This document shows, piece after piece, positions 17,307 to 26,400 of a stretch of 64,000 nucleotides of DNA. This stretch comes from Streptomyces chartreusis NRRL 3882 (GTDB lineage: Bacteria > Actinomycetota > Actinomycetes > Streptomycetales > Streptomycetaceae): assembly GCF_900236475.1 (NCBI RefSeq), contig NZ_LT963352.1, positions 6,390,001-6,454,000 on the forward strand, given 5' to 3'. The notes below the pieces were generated by a model. It did not search any database. It worked only from the letters and a program-made list of their open reading frames with translations, and was not told where the DNA came from. Made by a program: the position numbers and the translations under genes. Every line of letters begins with the position of its first letter. Positions within the stretch are counted from its first letter, which is position 1.

Positions 17307-18448
17307 GCCGCAAGCGCCGCCCGGAGCCGCTGGTCAAGGTGCGCATCGACCCCCCGAAGCTGCCGAAGGTACGGCTCCTGCCGCGCCGCAAGCCGCGTCC
17401 GCAGCCGCTGGTCAAGGTGCGCGTCCAGCCGCCGAAGCTGCCGACCATACGGTTGCGCCGCCCGCACCTCGGCCCCTTCCGTGAGCGCAACCCCGTCGTC
17501 ATCGGCGCGGTGGGCCTCACCGTCCTCGCGCTGCTGACCGCGGCCGCGTTCAACGCCGACCGCCTGCCGGTGATCGGCGACGGCGAGACGTACAGCGCCG
17601 CCTTCGCGGAGGCGGGCGGCCTCAAGCCGGGCGACGAGGTGCGGATCGCCGGGGTCAAGGTCGGCAAGGTCGAGGAGGTCGACCTGGACGGCGACCACGT
17701 CAAGGTCACCTTCAAGATCAAGGACCAGCCGGGGTTCGGCACCGAGACCGGCGCGTCGATCCGGGTCAAGACGATCCTCGGCGCGAAGTACCTCGCCCTG
17801 CACCCCGAGGGGCCGGGCCAGTTGCAGCCCGGCAGCGAGATCCCGCTGAAGCGGACCGTCCCCGCCTACGACGTCGTGCAGGCGTTCAGCGATCTCACCA
17901 CCACGACCGAGAAGGTCGACACCGACCGGCTGGCCAAGGCCCTGGACACCATCTCGACGACCTTCGAGGACTCACCGGAAGAGGTACGGGCGTCCATCAA
18001 GGGCCTGTCCCGGATCTCCCGGACGGTGGCATCGCGCGACAAGGCCCTCCATGAGCTCCTCGACCACGCGAACGGCGTGACGGGCGTATTGGCCGACCGG
18101 TCGGGCGACTTCACCGCCCTGGTCGAGGACGGCGACAAGCTGTTCAAGGAGATCAGCAAGCGGCGTGCGGCGATCCACAAGCTGCTGAAGACCTCCGCCG
18201 CGCTCGGCGTCCAGCTCTCCGGCCTGGTCCAGGACAACGACAAGGAGATAGGGCCCGCGCTCAAGGGCCTCAACACCGTGGTGAAGATGCTCGAACGGAA
18301 CCAGTCAAGCCTCGACCGGAGCATCAAGCTCCTGGCCCCCTACGTGCGGGTCTTCACCAACACCCTCGGCAACGGCCGCTGGTTCGACTCCTACGTCCAG
18401 AACCTGGTCGCCGCCCCGGTGGTGCCGCGCACGGGAGGCGGGCAGTGA
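17303..18448 (+). CDS. MceC family substrate-binding protein with duplicated basic N-terminal extension
   Basis: 381 aa from ATG 17303 (ATGA overlap with MceB). The first 55 residues are very basic and contain an internal duplication: PLVKVRIDPPKLPKVRL and again PLVKVRVQPPKLPTIRL. The anchor helix is NPVVIGAVGLTVLALLTAAAF, so this extension should lie in the cytoplasm. The MCE domain (DEVRIAGVKVGKVEEV, TILGAKYLALHPEG) and the usual helical domain follow. The duplicated extension is not a standard Mce feature. Confidence 0.9.
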   Translation: MSRKRRPEPLVKVRIDPPKLPKVRLLPRRKPRPQPLVKVRVQPPKLPTIRLRRPHLGPFRERNPVVIGAVGLTVLALLTAAAFNADRLPVIGDGETYSAAFAEAGGLKPGDEVRIAGVKVGKVEEVDLDGDHVKVTFKIKDQPGFGTETGASIRVKTILGAKYLALHPEGPGQLQPGSEIPLKRTVPAYDVVQAFSDLTTTTEKVDTDRLAKALDTISTTFEDSPEEVRASIKGLSRISRTVASRDKALHELLDHANGVTGVLADRSGDFTALVEDGDKLFKEISKRRAAIHKLLKTSAALGVQLSGLVQDNDKEIGPALKGLNTVVKMLERNQSSLDRSIKLLAPYVRVFTNTLGNGRWFDSYVQNLVAAPVVPRTGGGQ

Positions 18449-19560
18449 ACAACCGTTGGACGAAGCGCCTGGCCGTGCCGACCGCCCTGGCCCTGATCGC
18501 CGCGCTCACCTACGTCCTGTGGCCGCGGACCGAGCCGGTCCGCGTCACGGCGTACTTCCCACGCACCGTCGGCATCTACCCCGGCTCCGACGTCCGCGTG
18601 CTGGGCGTGCGGATCGGCGAGGTCAGGAAGATCACGCCGGAGGGCGGCCGGGTGCGGGTGGAGCTGGAGTACGACTCCGGCCGCAAGGTCCCGGCGGACG
18701 CGCAGGCCGCGATCATCAACTCCTCGGTCGTAAGCGACCGTTACGTGCAACTGCTGCCGGTGTACCGGAGCGGTCCGGTGCTGCGGGACGGGGACGAGAT
18801 CCCCCAGTCGCGTACGGCCGTACCGGTCGAACTGGACCGCGTCTTCGACAGCCTGCACACCACGGCCGAGGCGCTCGGCCCCGAGGGCGCCAACAAGGAC
18901 GGCGCCCTGTCACGGTTGCTCGGCGTCAGCGCCGACAACCTCGACGGCCAGGGCGAGAACCTCCATCGGACGGTCGAGGACCTCTCGGAGGCGGTCACGA
19001 CACTTTCCGACGGCCGCACGGACCTGTTCGGCACGGTCCGCAACCTCCAGGTGTTCACGGCGGCGCTGGCGGCGGACGACAAGAGCGTGCGGTCGTTCAA
19101 CACCAGCCTCACCAAGGTCGCCGAGCAACTCGCGGGGGAGCGCGAAGACCTGGCGGCGGCGCTGAAGAACCTCGGCACGGCGCTCGGCGACGTGTCCGCC
19201 TTCGTGAAGAAGAACAAGAAGTCACTGACGTCGAACGTGGCGGGCCTGAGCAAGGTGACCAAGGTGCTCGTCACCCAACGTGCAGCGCTGGAGGAACTGC
19301 TGGAGGTCGCGCCGACGGGCATGTCGAACCTGAACAACGCCTACAACCCCTCCGCCGGCACCCTCGACACCCGCAACAACCCCGACCGCCCGCAGGATCC
19401 GGCCTCACTGCTGTGCTCGATCCTGAGGACGACCGGGGAGAAGACCGACTGCGGGGACCTGAGAGACCTCTTCGACTCCCTGCCCGAAGTGCCCCGGGGC
19501 ACCGCGGTCACCGGCACGGTCGACCGCACCCTCGGCGGAATCCTGGGGGCGAGCGCATGA
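18445..19560 (+). CDS. MceD family substrate-binding protein
   Basis: 371 aa, GTG start in a GTGA overlap. A short anchor helix (LAVPTALALIAALTYVLW) is followed by an MCE domain (SDVRVLGVRIGEVRKI, SSVVSDRYVQLLPVY) and a long helical domain. The C-terminal part with LLCSILRTTGEKTDCGDL resembles other actinobacterial MceD proteins. Confidence 0.9.
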   Translation: MNNRWTKRLAVPTALALIAALTYVLWPRTEPVRVTAYFPRTVGIYPGSDVRVLGVRIGEVRKITPEGGRVRVELEYDSGRKVPADAQAAIINSSVVSDRYVQLLPVYRSGPVLRDGDEIPQSRTAVPVELDRVFDSLHTTAEALGPEGANKDGALSRLLGVSADNLDGQGENLHRTVEDLSEAVTTLSDGRTDLFGTVRNLQVFTAALAADDKSVRSFNTSLTKVAEQLAGEREDLAAALKNLGTALGDVSAFVKKNKKSLTSNVAGLSKVTKVLVTQRAALEELLEVAPTGMSNLNNAYNPSAGTLDTRNNPDRPQDPASLLCSILRTTGEKTDCGDLRDLFDSLPEVPRGTAVTGTVDRTLGGILGASA

Positions 19561-20861
19561 GGCCACTGCGCAAGGGCGGGGCCGTCGCGTGGGCGGCGGT
19601 CGGCTCGCTGCTGCTGACCGGCTGCGAGTTCAACGGCTGGTACGACGTCCCGCTCCCCGGCGGGGCCGCCGCCGACGGCCACGCCTACCACGTCACCGTC
19701 GAGTTCCGCGACGTCCTCGACCTCGTCCCGCAGTCGGCGGTCAAGGTCAACGACGTCACCGTGGGCGCCGTGGAGAAGGTGGAGCTGGCGGGCTGGCACG
19801 CGAGGGTCCGCCTCCGGGTCGCCGACTCGGTGAAGCTGCCCGCCAACGCCATCGCCGAGCTGAGGCAGACCAGCATGCTCGGCGAGAAGTACGTGGCGCT
19901 GTCCAGGCCGCCGGAGAGCACTCCGGCCGGCCGGCTCCGCGACGGCGATGTGATCCCCCTGTCCCGCAGCGGCCGCAACCCGGACGTCGAGGAGGTGCTG
20001 TCCGCGCTGTCCGCCCTGCTCAACGGCGGCGGAGTGGCCCAGCTCAAGACGATCACCACGGAGCTGAACAAGGCCCTGGAGGGCCGGGAGAACCGGGTCA
20101 AGTCCCTGCTCAAGGAGCTCGACACCTTCATCGGCGGCCTGGACGACCAGCGCCGGGACATCGTGCGCGCGCTGAAGGCCGTGGACCGGCTGGCCAAACG
20201 GCTGGGCAAGGAGAAGACGACGATCGCCGAGGCCGTCGACGCGATGCCGCCCGCCCTGAAGGTCCTGGCCGACCAGCGCCGCGACCTGACGAGGATGCTC
20301 ACCGCCCTGTCCGAGCTGGGCAGGACCGGCACCAAGGTGGTCAACGCCTCGCACGACGACACGGTCGCCAACCTCAGGCAGCTGCGGCCGATCCTGCGAC
20401 AGCTGAACAAGGCGGGCAGCGACCTGCCCAACTCCCTGGAACTGCTGACGACGTACCCGTTCCCGCGCAACGTCGTGGACGCCATCAAGGGCGACTACGT
20501 CAACCTGCACATCACGGCGGACCTCGACCTGGCCGGGATCTACGGCAACCTGACGGACGAGCCGGGCGGCGGGAACGGCGGGGACACCCCGGGGCCCGAG
20601 CTCCCCGAGCCCCCCGACCTGCCGGATCTGCCGGACGTACCGGATCTCCCGGACGCGCCGGGCGTGCCGACGCCCACCGCGCTGCCGAGCAGGCCGGGCG
20701 TGCCGTCGGCCCCGTCGGCCCCCTCGGGCGGCGGCGACCCACTGTGCCCGCCGGTGTGCACCGCCGGCTACGGCGCCGGCGGCCACCGCACCGGGAGCGG
20801 CTGGCCCGAGGGAATCAACCTCGAACTCGCCGAGCTGATGCTGAAGGGGGTCCAGCCGTGA
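19557..20861 (+). CDS. MceE family lipoprotein
   Basis: 434 aa from ATG 19557 (ATGA overlap). A lipobox is visible at the N-terminus (VGSLLLTGC, lipidated Cys23), as is usual for the MceE subunit. The MCE domain (SAVKVNDVTVGAVEKV, SMLGEKYVALSRP) and helical domain follow. Residues about 345-395 are a proline/aspartate-rich linker (PDLPDLPDVPDLPDAPG). Confidence 0.92.
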   Translation: MRPLRKGGAVAWAAVGSLLLTGCEFNGWYDVPLPGGAAADGHAYHVTVEFRDVLDLVPQSAVKVNDVTVGAVEKVELAGWHARVRLRVADSVKLPANAIAELRQTSMLGEKYVALSRPPESTPAGRLRDGDVIPLSRSGRNPDVEEVLSALSALLNGGGVAQLKTITTELNKALEGRENRVKSLLKELDTFIGGLDDQRRDIVRALKAVDRLAKRLGKEKTTIAEAVDAMPPALKVLADQRRDLTRMLTALSELGRTGTKVVNASHDDTVANLRQLRPILRQLNKAGSDLPNSLELLTTYPFPRNVVDAIKGDYVNLHITADLDLAGIYGNLTDEPGGGNGGDTPGPELPEPPDLPDLPDVPDLPDAPGVPTPTALPSRPGVPSAPSAPSGGGDPLCPPVCTAGYGAGGHRTGSGWPEGINLELAELMLKGVQP

Positions 20862-22135
20862 TCACCCGTACGGTCAAGGCGCAACTGATCGCCTTCGCCA
20901 CCCTCACCGCCGTGGGTGTGTCGTACGTCGGCGCCGAGTACACGGGCCTGGTGGACGAGGTCCTGGACCGGGGCTACACCGTGCGGGCCGACTTCGCCGA
21001 CTCCGGGGGCGTCTTCCCCGGTGCCGAGGTCACGTATCGCGGGGTGCCGGTGGGCAAGGTCGGCGCACTGCGCCTGACCGGCCCGGACGGGGTGTCGGTC
21101 GCGCTCGACATCGAGGACGGGGCGCCGCGCATCCCGGCCGACACGCTGGCTGTGGTGGCGAACCGTTCGGCGGTGGGCGAGCAGTACGTCGACCTCCAGC
21201 CCCGCACCTCCCACGGCCCGTACCTGCTGGACGGCAGCACGATCCCGCGCGAGAGCACGCGGGTGCCGCTGCCGACGACGGACCTGGTCCTCAGCCTGGA
21301 CCGCCTGGTGAACTCGGTCGGCAAGGACGACCTGCGGGTCACCGTCGACGAGGTGGGCAAGGCGTTCGCCGGCACCGGACCGAACCTGAGCCGCCTGGTG
21401 GACTCGGGCAACACCCTGGTCGAGTCGGCGTCCGGGGCGCTGCCGGAGACGATCGCCCTGATCGAGGACTCACGGAAGGTCCTGAAGACGCAGGCCGACC
21501 AGGGCTCGTCGATCAAGTCGTTCGCGCGCGATCTGGCGGCACTCTCGGCCCAGTTGAAGGCGAGCGACGGGGACCTGCGCAAGCTGATCGGCAACGCGCG
21601 GCCGGCGGCGCAGGAGCTGAACGCGCTGCTGAAGTCGACCGGGCCGCAGCTGTCGGTCCTGCTGGCCAACCTGATCAGCGGCGGCCAGGTCACGCTGGCC
21701 CGCCTCCCCGGCGTGGAGCAGGCCCTGGTCACCTTCCCGCTGATGGTCGCGGGCAGCTACACGGTCGTCCCGGGCGACGGCACCACCCACTTCGGTCTGG
21801 TGCTGAACGCCGACGACCCGCCGGCCTGCACCCAGGGGTACGGCACGGCACGCCGCGACCCCGCGGACACCAGCGCACGCGAGGCGAACACCGGCGCCCG
21901 CTGCACCCTCCCGCGCGGCAGCGAGTCGTCGGTACGGGGCGCGCAGAACGCCCCGGGCGCGTCGACCGCCGGCGGCGGCGCGAACCAGGCGACGTACGTG
22001 ACCCCGTACGACCCGGAGACCGGTACCACCACCGGCCCGGACGGAAGGAACGTCGAGATCGGCTCGACGGGCGGCCAGCAGGCCGTGTTCGGAAAGGAGT
22101 CGTGGCAATGGCTGCTCGTTGGCCCCATGGCATGA
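20858..22135 (+). CDS. MceF family substrate-binding protein
   Basis: 425 aa from GTG 20858, overlapping MceE by 4 nt. The N-terminal anchor (LIAFATLTAVGVSYVG) is followed by an MCE domain (AEVTYRGVPVGKVGAL, NRSAVGEQYVDLQP) and a helical region. The C-terminal section has paired Cys in PPACTQGYGT and GARCTLPRG, and the protein ends just before the first Mce-associated protein. It completes the MceA-F set. Confidence 0.92.
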   Translation: MITRTVKAQLIAFATLTAVGVSYVGAEYTGLVDEVLDRGYTVRADFADSGGVFPGAEVTYRGVPVGKVGALRLTGPDGVSVALDIEDGAPRIPADTLAVVANRSAVGEQYVDLQPRTSHGPYLLDGSTIPRESTRVPLPTTDLVLSLDRLVNSVGKDDLRVTVDEVGKAFAGTGPNLSRLVDSGNTLVESASGALPETIALIEDSRKVLKTQADQGSSIKSFARDLAALSAQLKASDGDLRKLIGNARPAAQELNALLKSTGPQLSVLLANLISGGQVTLARLPGVEQALVTFPLMVAGSYTVVPGDGTTHFGLVLNADDPPACTQGYGTARRDPADTSAREANTGARCTLPRGSESSVRGAQNAPGASTAGGGANQATYVTPYDPETGTTTGPDGRNVEIGSTGGQQAVFGKESWQWLLVGPMA

Positions 22136-22620
22136 GGCCGGTGAGATCCGGAGCGATGACGGCGGGACTCGTCGCGGCGACCGTCATCACCACAGCAGTG
22201 ACGCTCTGGCTGACCTTCGGCCTCTACGAACAGCGCGAGGCGGACCAGCGACGCCAGGGCATCCTGGCCGCGGCCCGCCAGTCGGCGTTGAACTTCACCT
22301 CCCTCGACTACCGGCACTACGACCGCGACAGCGCGAACGTACTTGCGGGCGCGACCGGCGACTTCAAGAAGCAGTTCACCGCGCAGACGGAGCAGTTGAC
22401 GAAGCTGGTGGCCCAGAACAAGTCCGTGTCGGAAGGCCAGGTCCTGGAGGCGGGCATCGTCCGCTCCGACGAGAAGTCGGCCCGGGTGCTGGTGGTCGCC
22501 GACAGCAGGGTGACCAACACCGCCGTGCCCGAGGGTGAGGCGCGCACGTACCGGCTCCAGCTCGACCTCGTGCACAAGGAAGGCCGCTGGCTGACGTCCG
22601 ACGTCGAGTTCGTCGGCTGA
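22108..22620 (+). CDS. Mce-associated membrane protein 1
   Basis: 170 aa. ATG 22108 is preferred over GTG 22102 because AAGGAG then sits 8 nt upstream. One N-terminal transmembrane helix (MTAGLVAATVITTAVTLWL) is followed by a SnoaL/NTF2-like extracytoplasmic domain (NFTSLDYRHYDRDSANVLAG). Proteins of this type are encoded at the end of actinobacterial mce operons and help stabilise the Mce complex. It overlaps the MceF 3' end by 28 nt. Confidence 0.85.
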   Translation: MAARWPHGMRPVRSGAMTAGLVAATVITTAVTLWLTFGLYEQREADQRRQGILAAARQSALNFTSLDYRHYDRDSANVLAGATGDFKKQFTAQTEQLTKLVAQNKSVSEGQVLEAGIVRSDEKSARVLVVADSRVTNTAVPEGEARTYRLQLDLVHKEGRWLTSDVEFVG

Positions 22621-22668
22621 TCCACGGGCCGATTCGCCGACCGACACGCACCGACGAGGAGTACCACC

Positions 22669-23451
22669 ATGCCGAAGACGACCACCGGCCGCGCCCCCGG
22701 TCCCGGCACCCGCCGCACCATGACGGCGGCCGCCCGCGCGGCGGCGAAGCGCGCCGAGCGCGGCCACCGCGAAGCGGGCGCGGCGACGGCCGGCGACGAG
22801 GAGTCCCCGCGCCGGGCCGAGCGGCCACCGGCCGGACGCACCGTCCTCATCGAGGCCCCGAAGGACGGCTGGGACGACCCGCCGGAGCCGTCGCCGGAGC
22901 CGTCCGAGGAGGACGGGCCGCCCGAGCGGAGCGAGCCCGGCCCCGGTGGCCGTCGGAGGCTGCTCACCCTGGTCCTGGCCGTCCTGCTCGTCGTCGGTTT
23001 GGTCGCGCTCGCCGCCCTGGGATGGCAGTACCGCGACGGCCGCCTGACGGAGACCGCCCGGACCGAGGCGCTCGCGGCCGCGCGGGAAGCGGCCCCGGTC
23101 GTCCTGTCGTACGACTACCGCCGCCTGGACAAGGACTTCTCGCAGGCACGCGCCCACCTGACCGGCGACTTCCGCGACGAGTACGGCAAGACCACGAAGA
23201 CCGTGGTCGCCCCGACGGCCGAGAAGTACCACGGCGTGGTGAGGGCAACGGTCGCCGCCCCCGGCTCCGGAGGCACCCCGGCCGCCTCCGTCGTCTCGGC
23301 CTCCCGCGACAAGGTCGTGGTCCTGCTCTTCGTCAACCAGGTCACCCGGAGCACCCAGGTTTCGGGCTCCCGCGTGGACCAGAACCGGGTGCGGATGACG
23401 ATGGAGCGCACGGGCGACGGGTGGAAGGTGAGCGGGGTGGACGCGCTGTGA
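22669..23451 (+). CDS. Mce-associated membrane protein 2
   Basis: 260 aa, last gene of the mce operon. A basic, disordered cytoplasmic N-terminus (about 1-95, Pro/Glu-rich) leads to a single helix (LLTLVLAVLLVVGLVALAAL) and an NTF2-like extracytoplasmic domain with the family core VVLSYDYRRLDKDFSQARAH. It ends 15 bp before the convergent synthetase gene. Confidence 0.85.
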   Translation: MPKTTTGRAPGPGTRRTMTAAARAAAKRAERGHREAGAATAGDEESPRRAERPPAGRTVLIEAPKDGWDDPPEPSPEPSEEDGPPERSEPGPGGRRRLLTLVLAVLLVVGLVALAALGWQYRDGRLTETARTEALAAAREAAPVVLSYDYRRLDKDFSQARAHLTGDFRDEYGKTTKTVVAPTAEKYHGVVRATVAAPGSGGTPAASVVSASRDKVVVLLFVNQVTRSTQVSGSRVDQNRVRMTMERTGDGWKVSGVDAL

Positions 23452-23466
23452 AGGCAGCCCGACCTC

Positions 23467-26400
23467 TCAGGGCATGGAGTCCACCGCCGATCTCAGTGCC
23501 TCGGTGAAGGACCTCGCCCACGCCTCGACCGTCTCCCGGGTGAACAGGTCCGTCGAGTACTCGAAGGTGACCATGATGGTGTCGGCCTCCGGGGCGATCA
23601 CCGCGTAGAGCTCGTTGCGGGCCACGCCCTGGATCGGGAGGGCGTGGACGGTGGTGGAGACCTCCTGGAGGTTCAGGGTCGGGGGGTCTGTGGTGATCAC
23701 GGTGAACAGGACCGTGGGGAACAGGGCGTCCTTCAGCTCGGGCGAGACGAGGGACACCACGTCCGTCAGGGGCAGTTCCTGGTGGTCGAGGGCCGTGAAG
23801 AGGGTGGTGCTCAGCCGGGACACCAGGTCGGGGAAGGTCTCCGCTGCGGACAGCCGGGCCCGTAGGAGTACCGCGTCGCCCAGGAGGCCCACGATCTCCG
23901 AGCGGTCGCGTCGGACGCGGTTAGCGCTGGAGGCCGCCAGGACGATGTCGTGCTGTGTGCCGCACAGGTCGGCCAGCCAGGTGGCGAACGTGGCCGCCAG
24001 GACCGTGTAGGGCGTGGTGCCCAGGCGGGTGGCCGCGTCGGTCAGGCGGGCGGGCGTGTCGTCGGTGAGGGTCCAGGTGTGCAGGGCGCCGCGGCCGGAG
24101 AGCTTGCCCGGGTGCGGGTGGTCGTAGGGGAGGGGCGGGCGTAGGGGAGTGCCTTCCAGTTCTGTGCGCCAGAAGCGTTCCAGGGCCTTCCTCCGGTCGT
24201 CCGCAAGGGCGTGTTCCGAGCGGGCGAAGTCCGTGAACTGGGCGACATCGACCGGTAGTTGTGGGGCAGTTCCGGATCGTCGCGCGTTGTACAGCTCCTG
24301 GAGGTCGCGCCTGATGATGCTCAGGGACCAGCCGTCGCACACCGCGTGGTGGAAGACCGTCACCATGACCCAGTGGTCCTCGGCGAGGCGGGCCAGGCGG
24401 AAGCGGAAGAGCGGGGTCTGGTCCAGCCGGAACGGGGCGGCGACCTGCTCGCGGCACCAGCGGTCCAGGCGCTCCGCATCCCCGGCGTGGGCGCGGAGGT
24501 CGGTGATCGGCAGCGTCACGGGGACCTGGGCCAGGATGTCGACCTCGTACTGTCCGTCCTCTCGGCGGACCGGCCTGCTGCGGAGCGCGTGGTGGCGTGC
24601 CACCAGGTCCTTCAGGGCCTGGTGCAGGACCTCGGGGTCCAGGTCGCCGCGCAGGTCCGTGCGGTGGGCGATGTTGTAGACGCTCGGGTCGGGGAGTGCG
24701 TGGTGGCGGCGCCACAGGCGGCGCAGGGTCGAGGGCATCGGCGCGGTGTCCACGACACGGTGACGCGTCGCGATGCCCCGGATCGTCGGATCCAGGAAGA
24801 AGTCGGCCATCGTGAGGTCGATGTCCGCCTCCTCCCGCATCCGGTTCAGCAGCCGGATCGCGCTCAGGGAGTGGCCGCCGAGTTCGAAGAACGACGCCGT
24901 GACCGGGATCGGCCGGGCGTCCAGCTCCTCGCCCCACACGTCGTGCAGCGTCTTCTCCAGGGCCGTCGCCGGCCCGGTCCGCGACGGCTCGGCGTACTCG
25001 TCCCCCGGATCCGGCAGGGCCGTGCGGTCCAGCTTGCCGGAGGCGTTCACCGGGAGGCGGTCGAGGACCACCCAGCGGCGGGGCACCAGGTGGTCCGGCA
25101 GTTCGGCCACCAGTGCGGTGCGCAAGGAATGCCAGGAGACCGTCGGTTCGGTGGGCACCACGTACGCGACCAGCACCATGTCACCGTGGCGGTCGGGGCG
25201 TGGCAGGACCGCGGCGTCCCGGACCCCGGGAAGTGCCGTCAACGCCGACTGGACCTCGCCCGGTTCGACGCGGTAGCCGCGGATCTTGACCTGGTCGTCC
25301 GCCCGGCCCCGGTACTCCAGCGTGCCGTCCGTGCGCAGGCGGCCCAGGTCGCCCGTGCGGTACAGCACCCCGCCCGCACCGTCGTCGAGGAACGCGGCGG
25401 CGGTCTCGGCGGGGCGGTTGTGGTAGCCGAGCGCGACCGGCGTGCCGCTCACGTGGATCTCGCCGACTGCGCCGACCGGGACCTGCCGGCCCGAGTCGTC
25501 CAGCAGCAGGACGCGCGCCCCCGGCACCGGCGTGCCGATCGGGGGCCACTCCTCGCCGGCCGGGTCGACGCGGTGCGACGTGACGATGATCGACGTTTCG
25601 GTCGGGCCGTACTGGTTGTGGAGCACGCAGTCCGGGTGCGTGGAGAGGAAGCGGCGGAAGGCGGGCGTGAGCTGGAGTGCCTCGCCCGCCGAGAACAGCT
25701 CGCGCAGGGAGGGCAGGCGGGGGGCGGTCTCCATCAGGTACTTCAGGGGGGTGCAGGGCATGAACATGCGCTGTACCCCGTGGTGGCGTACCGCCCGCGC
25801 CAGCGCCTCGGGGTCGTGCCGTACGGCGTCGTCGACGAGGACGAGAGCGGCTCCCGAGGCCAGCGTCGTGAAGATCTCCTGCACGCTGACGTCGAACGCC
25901 GCTGACGTCCATTGGAGGGTGCGCAGCGCGGGGTGGCGGCGCAGGTGGCCATGGATCAGGTTCACCGGTCCGCGGTGGGGGACGACGACGCCCTTCGGGC
26001 GGCCCGTCGAGCCTGAGGTGTGGATGCAGTACGCCGGGTCCTGCGGGCCCGCTCCGTCCGGGAGGGGCGTGGACGGCAGTGTGCCGTCCACCTCGTCCAT
26101 CCGCAGGACGGGCGGGTCCGGCGCCAGGTCCGGGTGCTCGGCGAGCGCGGTGCCGGAGGTGAGCAGGAGTACGGGTGTGCCGTCGGTGAGCAGCAGCGAC
26201 AGGCGCGGGGTGGGGAGGGACGGGTCGAGGGGGAGGTAGGCCGCCCCGCTCTTGAGCACCGCGAGCAGGGCTGTGATCAGGTGCGGGCCGCGGGGCAGGA
26301 GTACGGCGACCCGTTCTCCGCGTGCCGCGCCCCTGGTGCGCAGCTGCCGGGCGAGGCGGTTGGCCGCCGCGTCCAGGTCCGCGTAGGAGACCTGTTGTTC

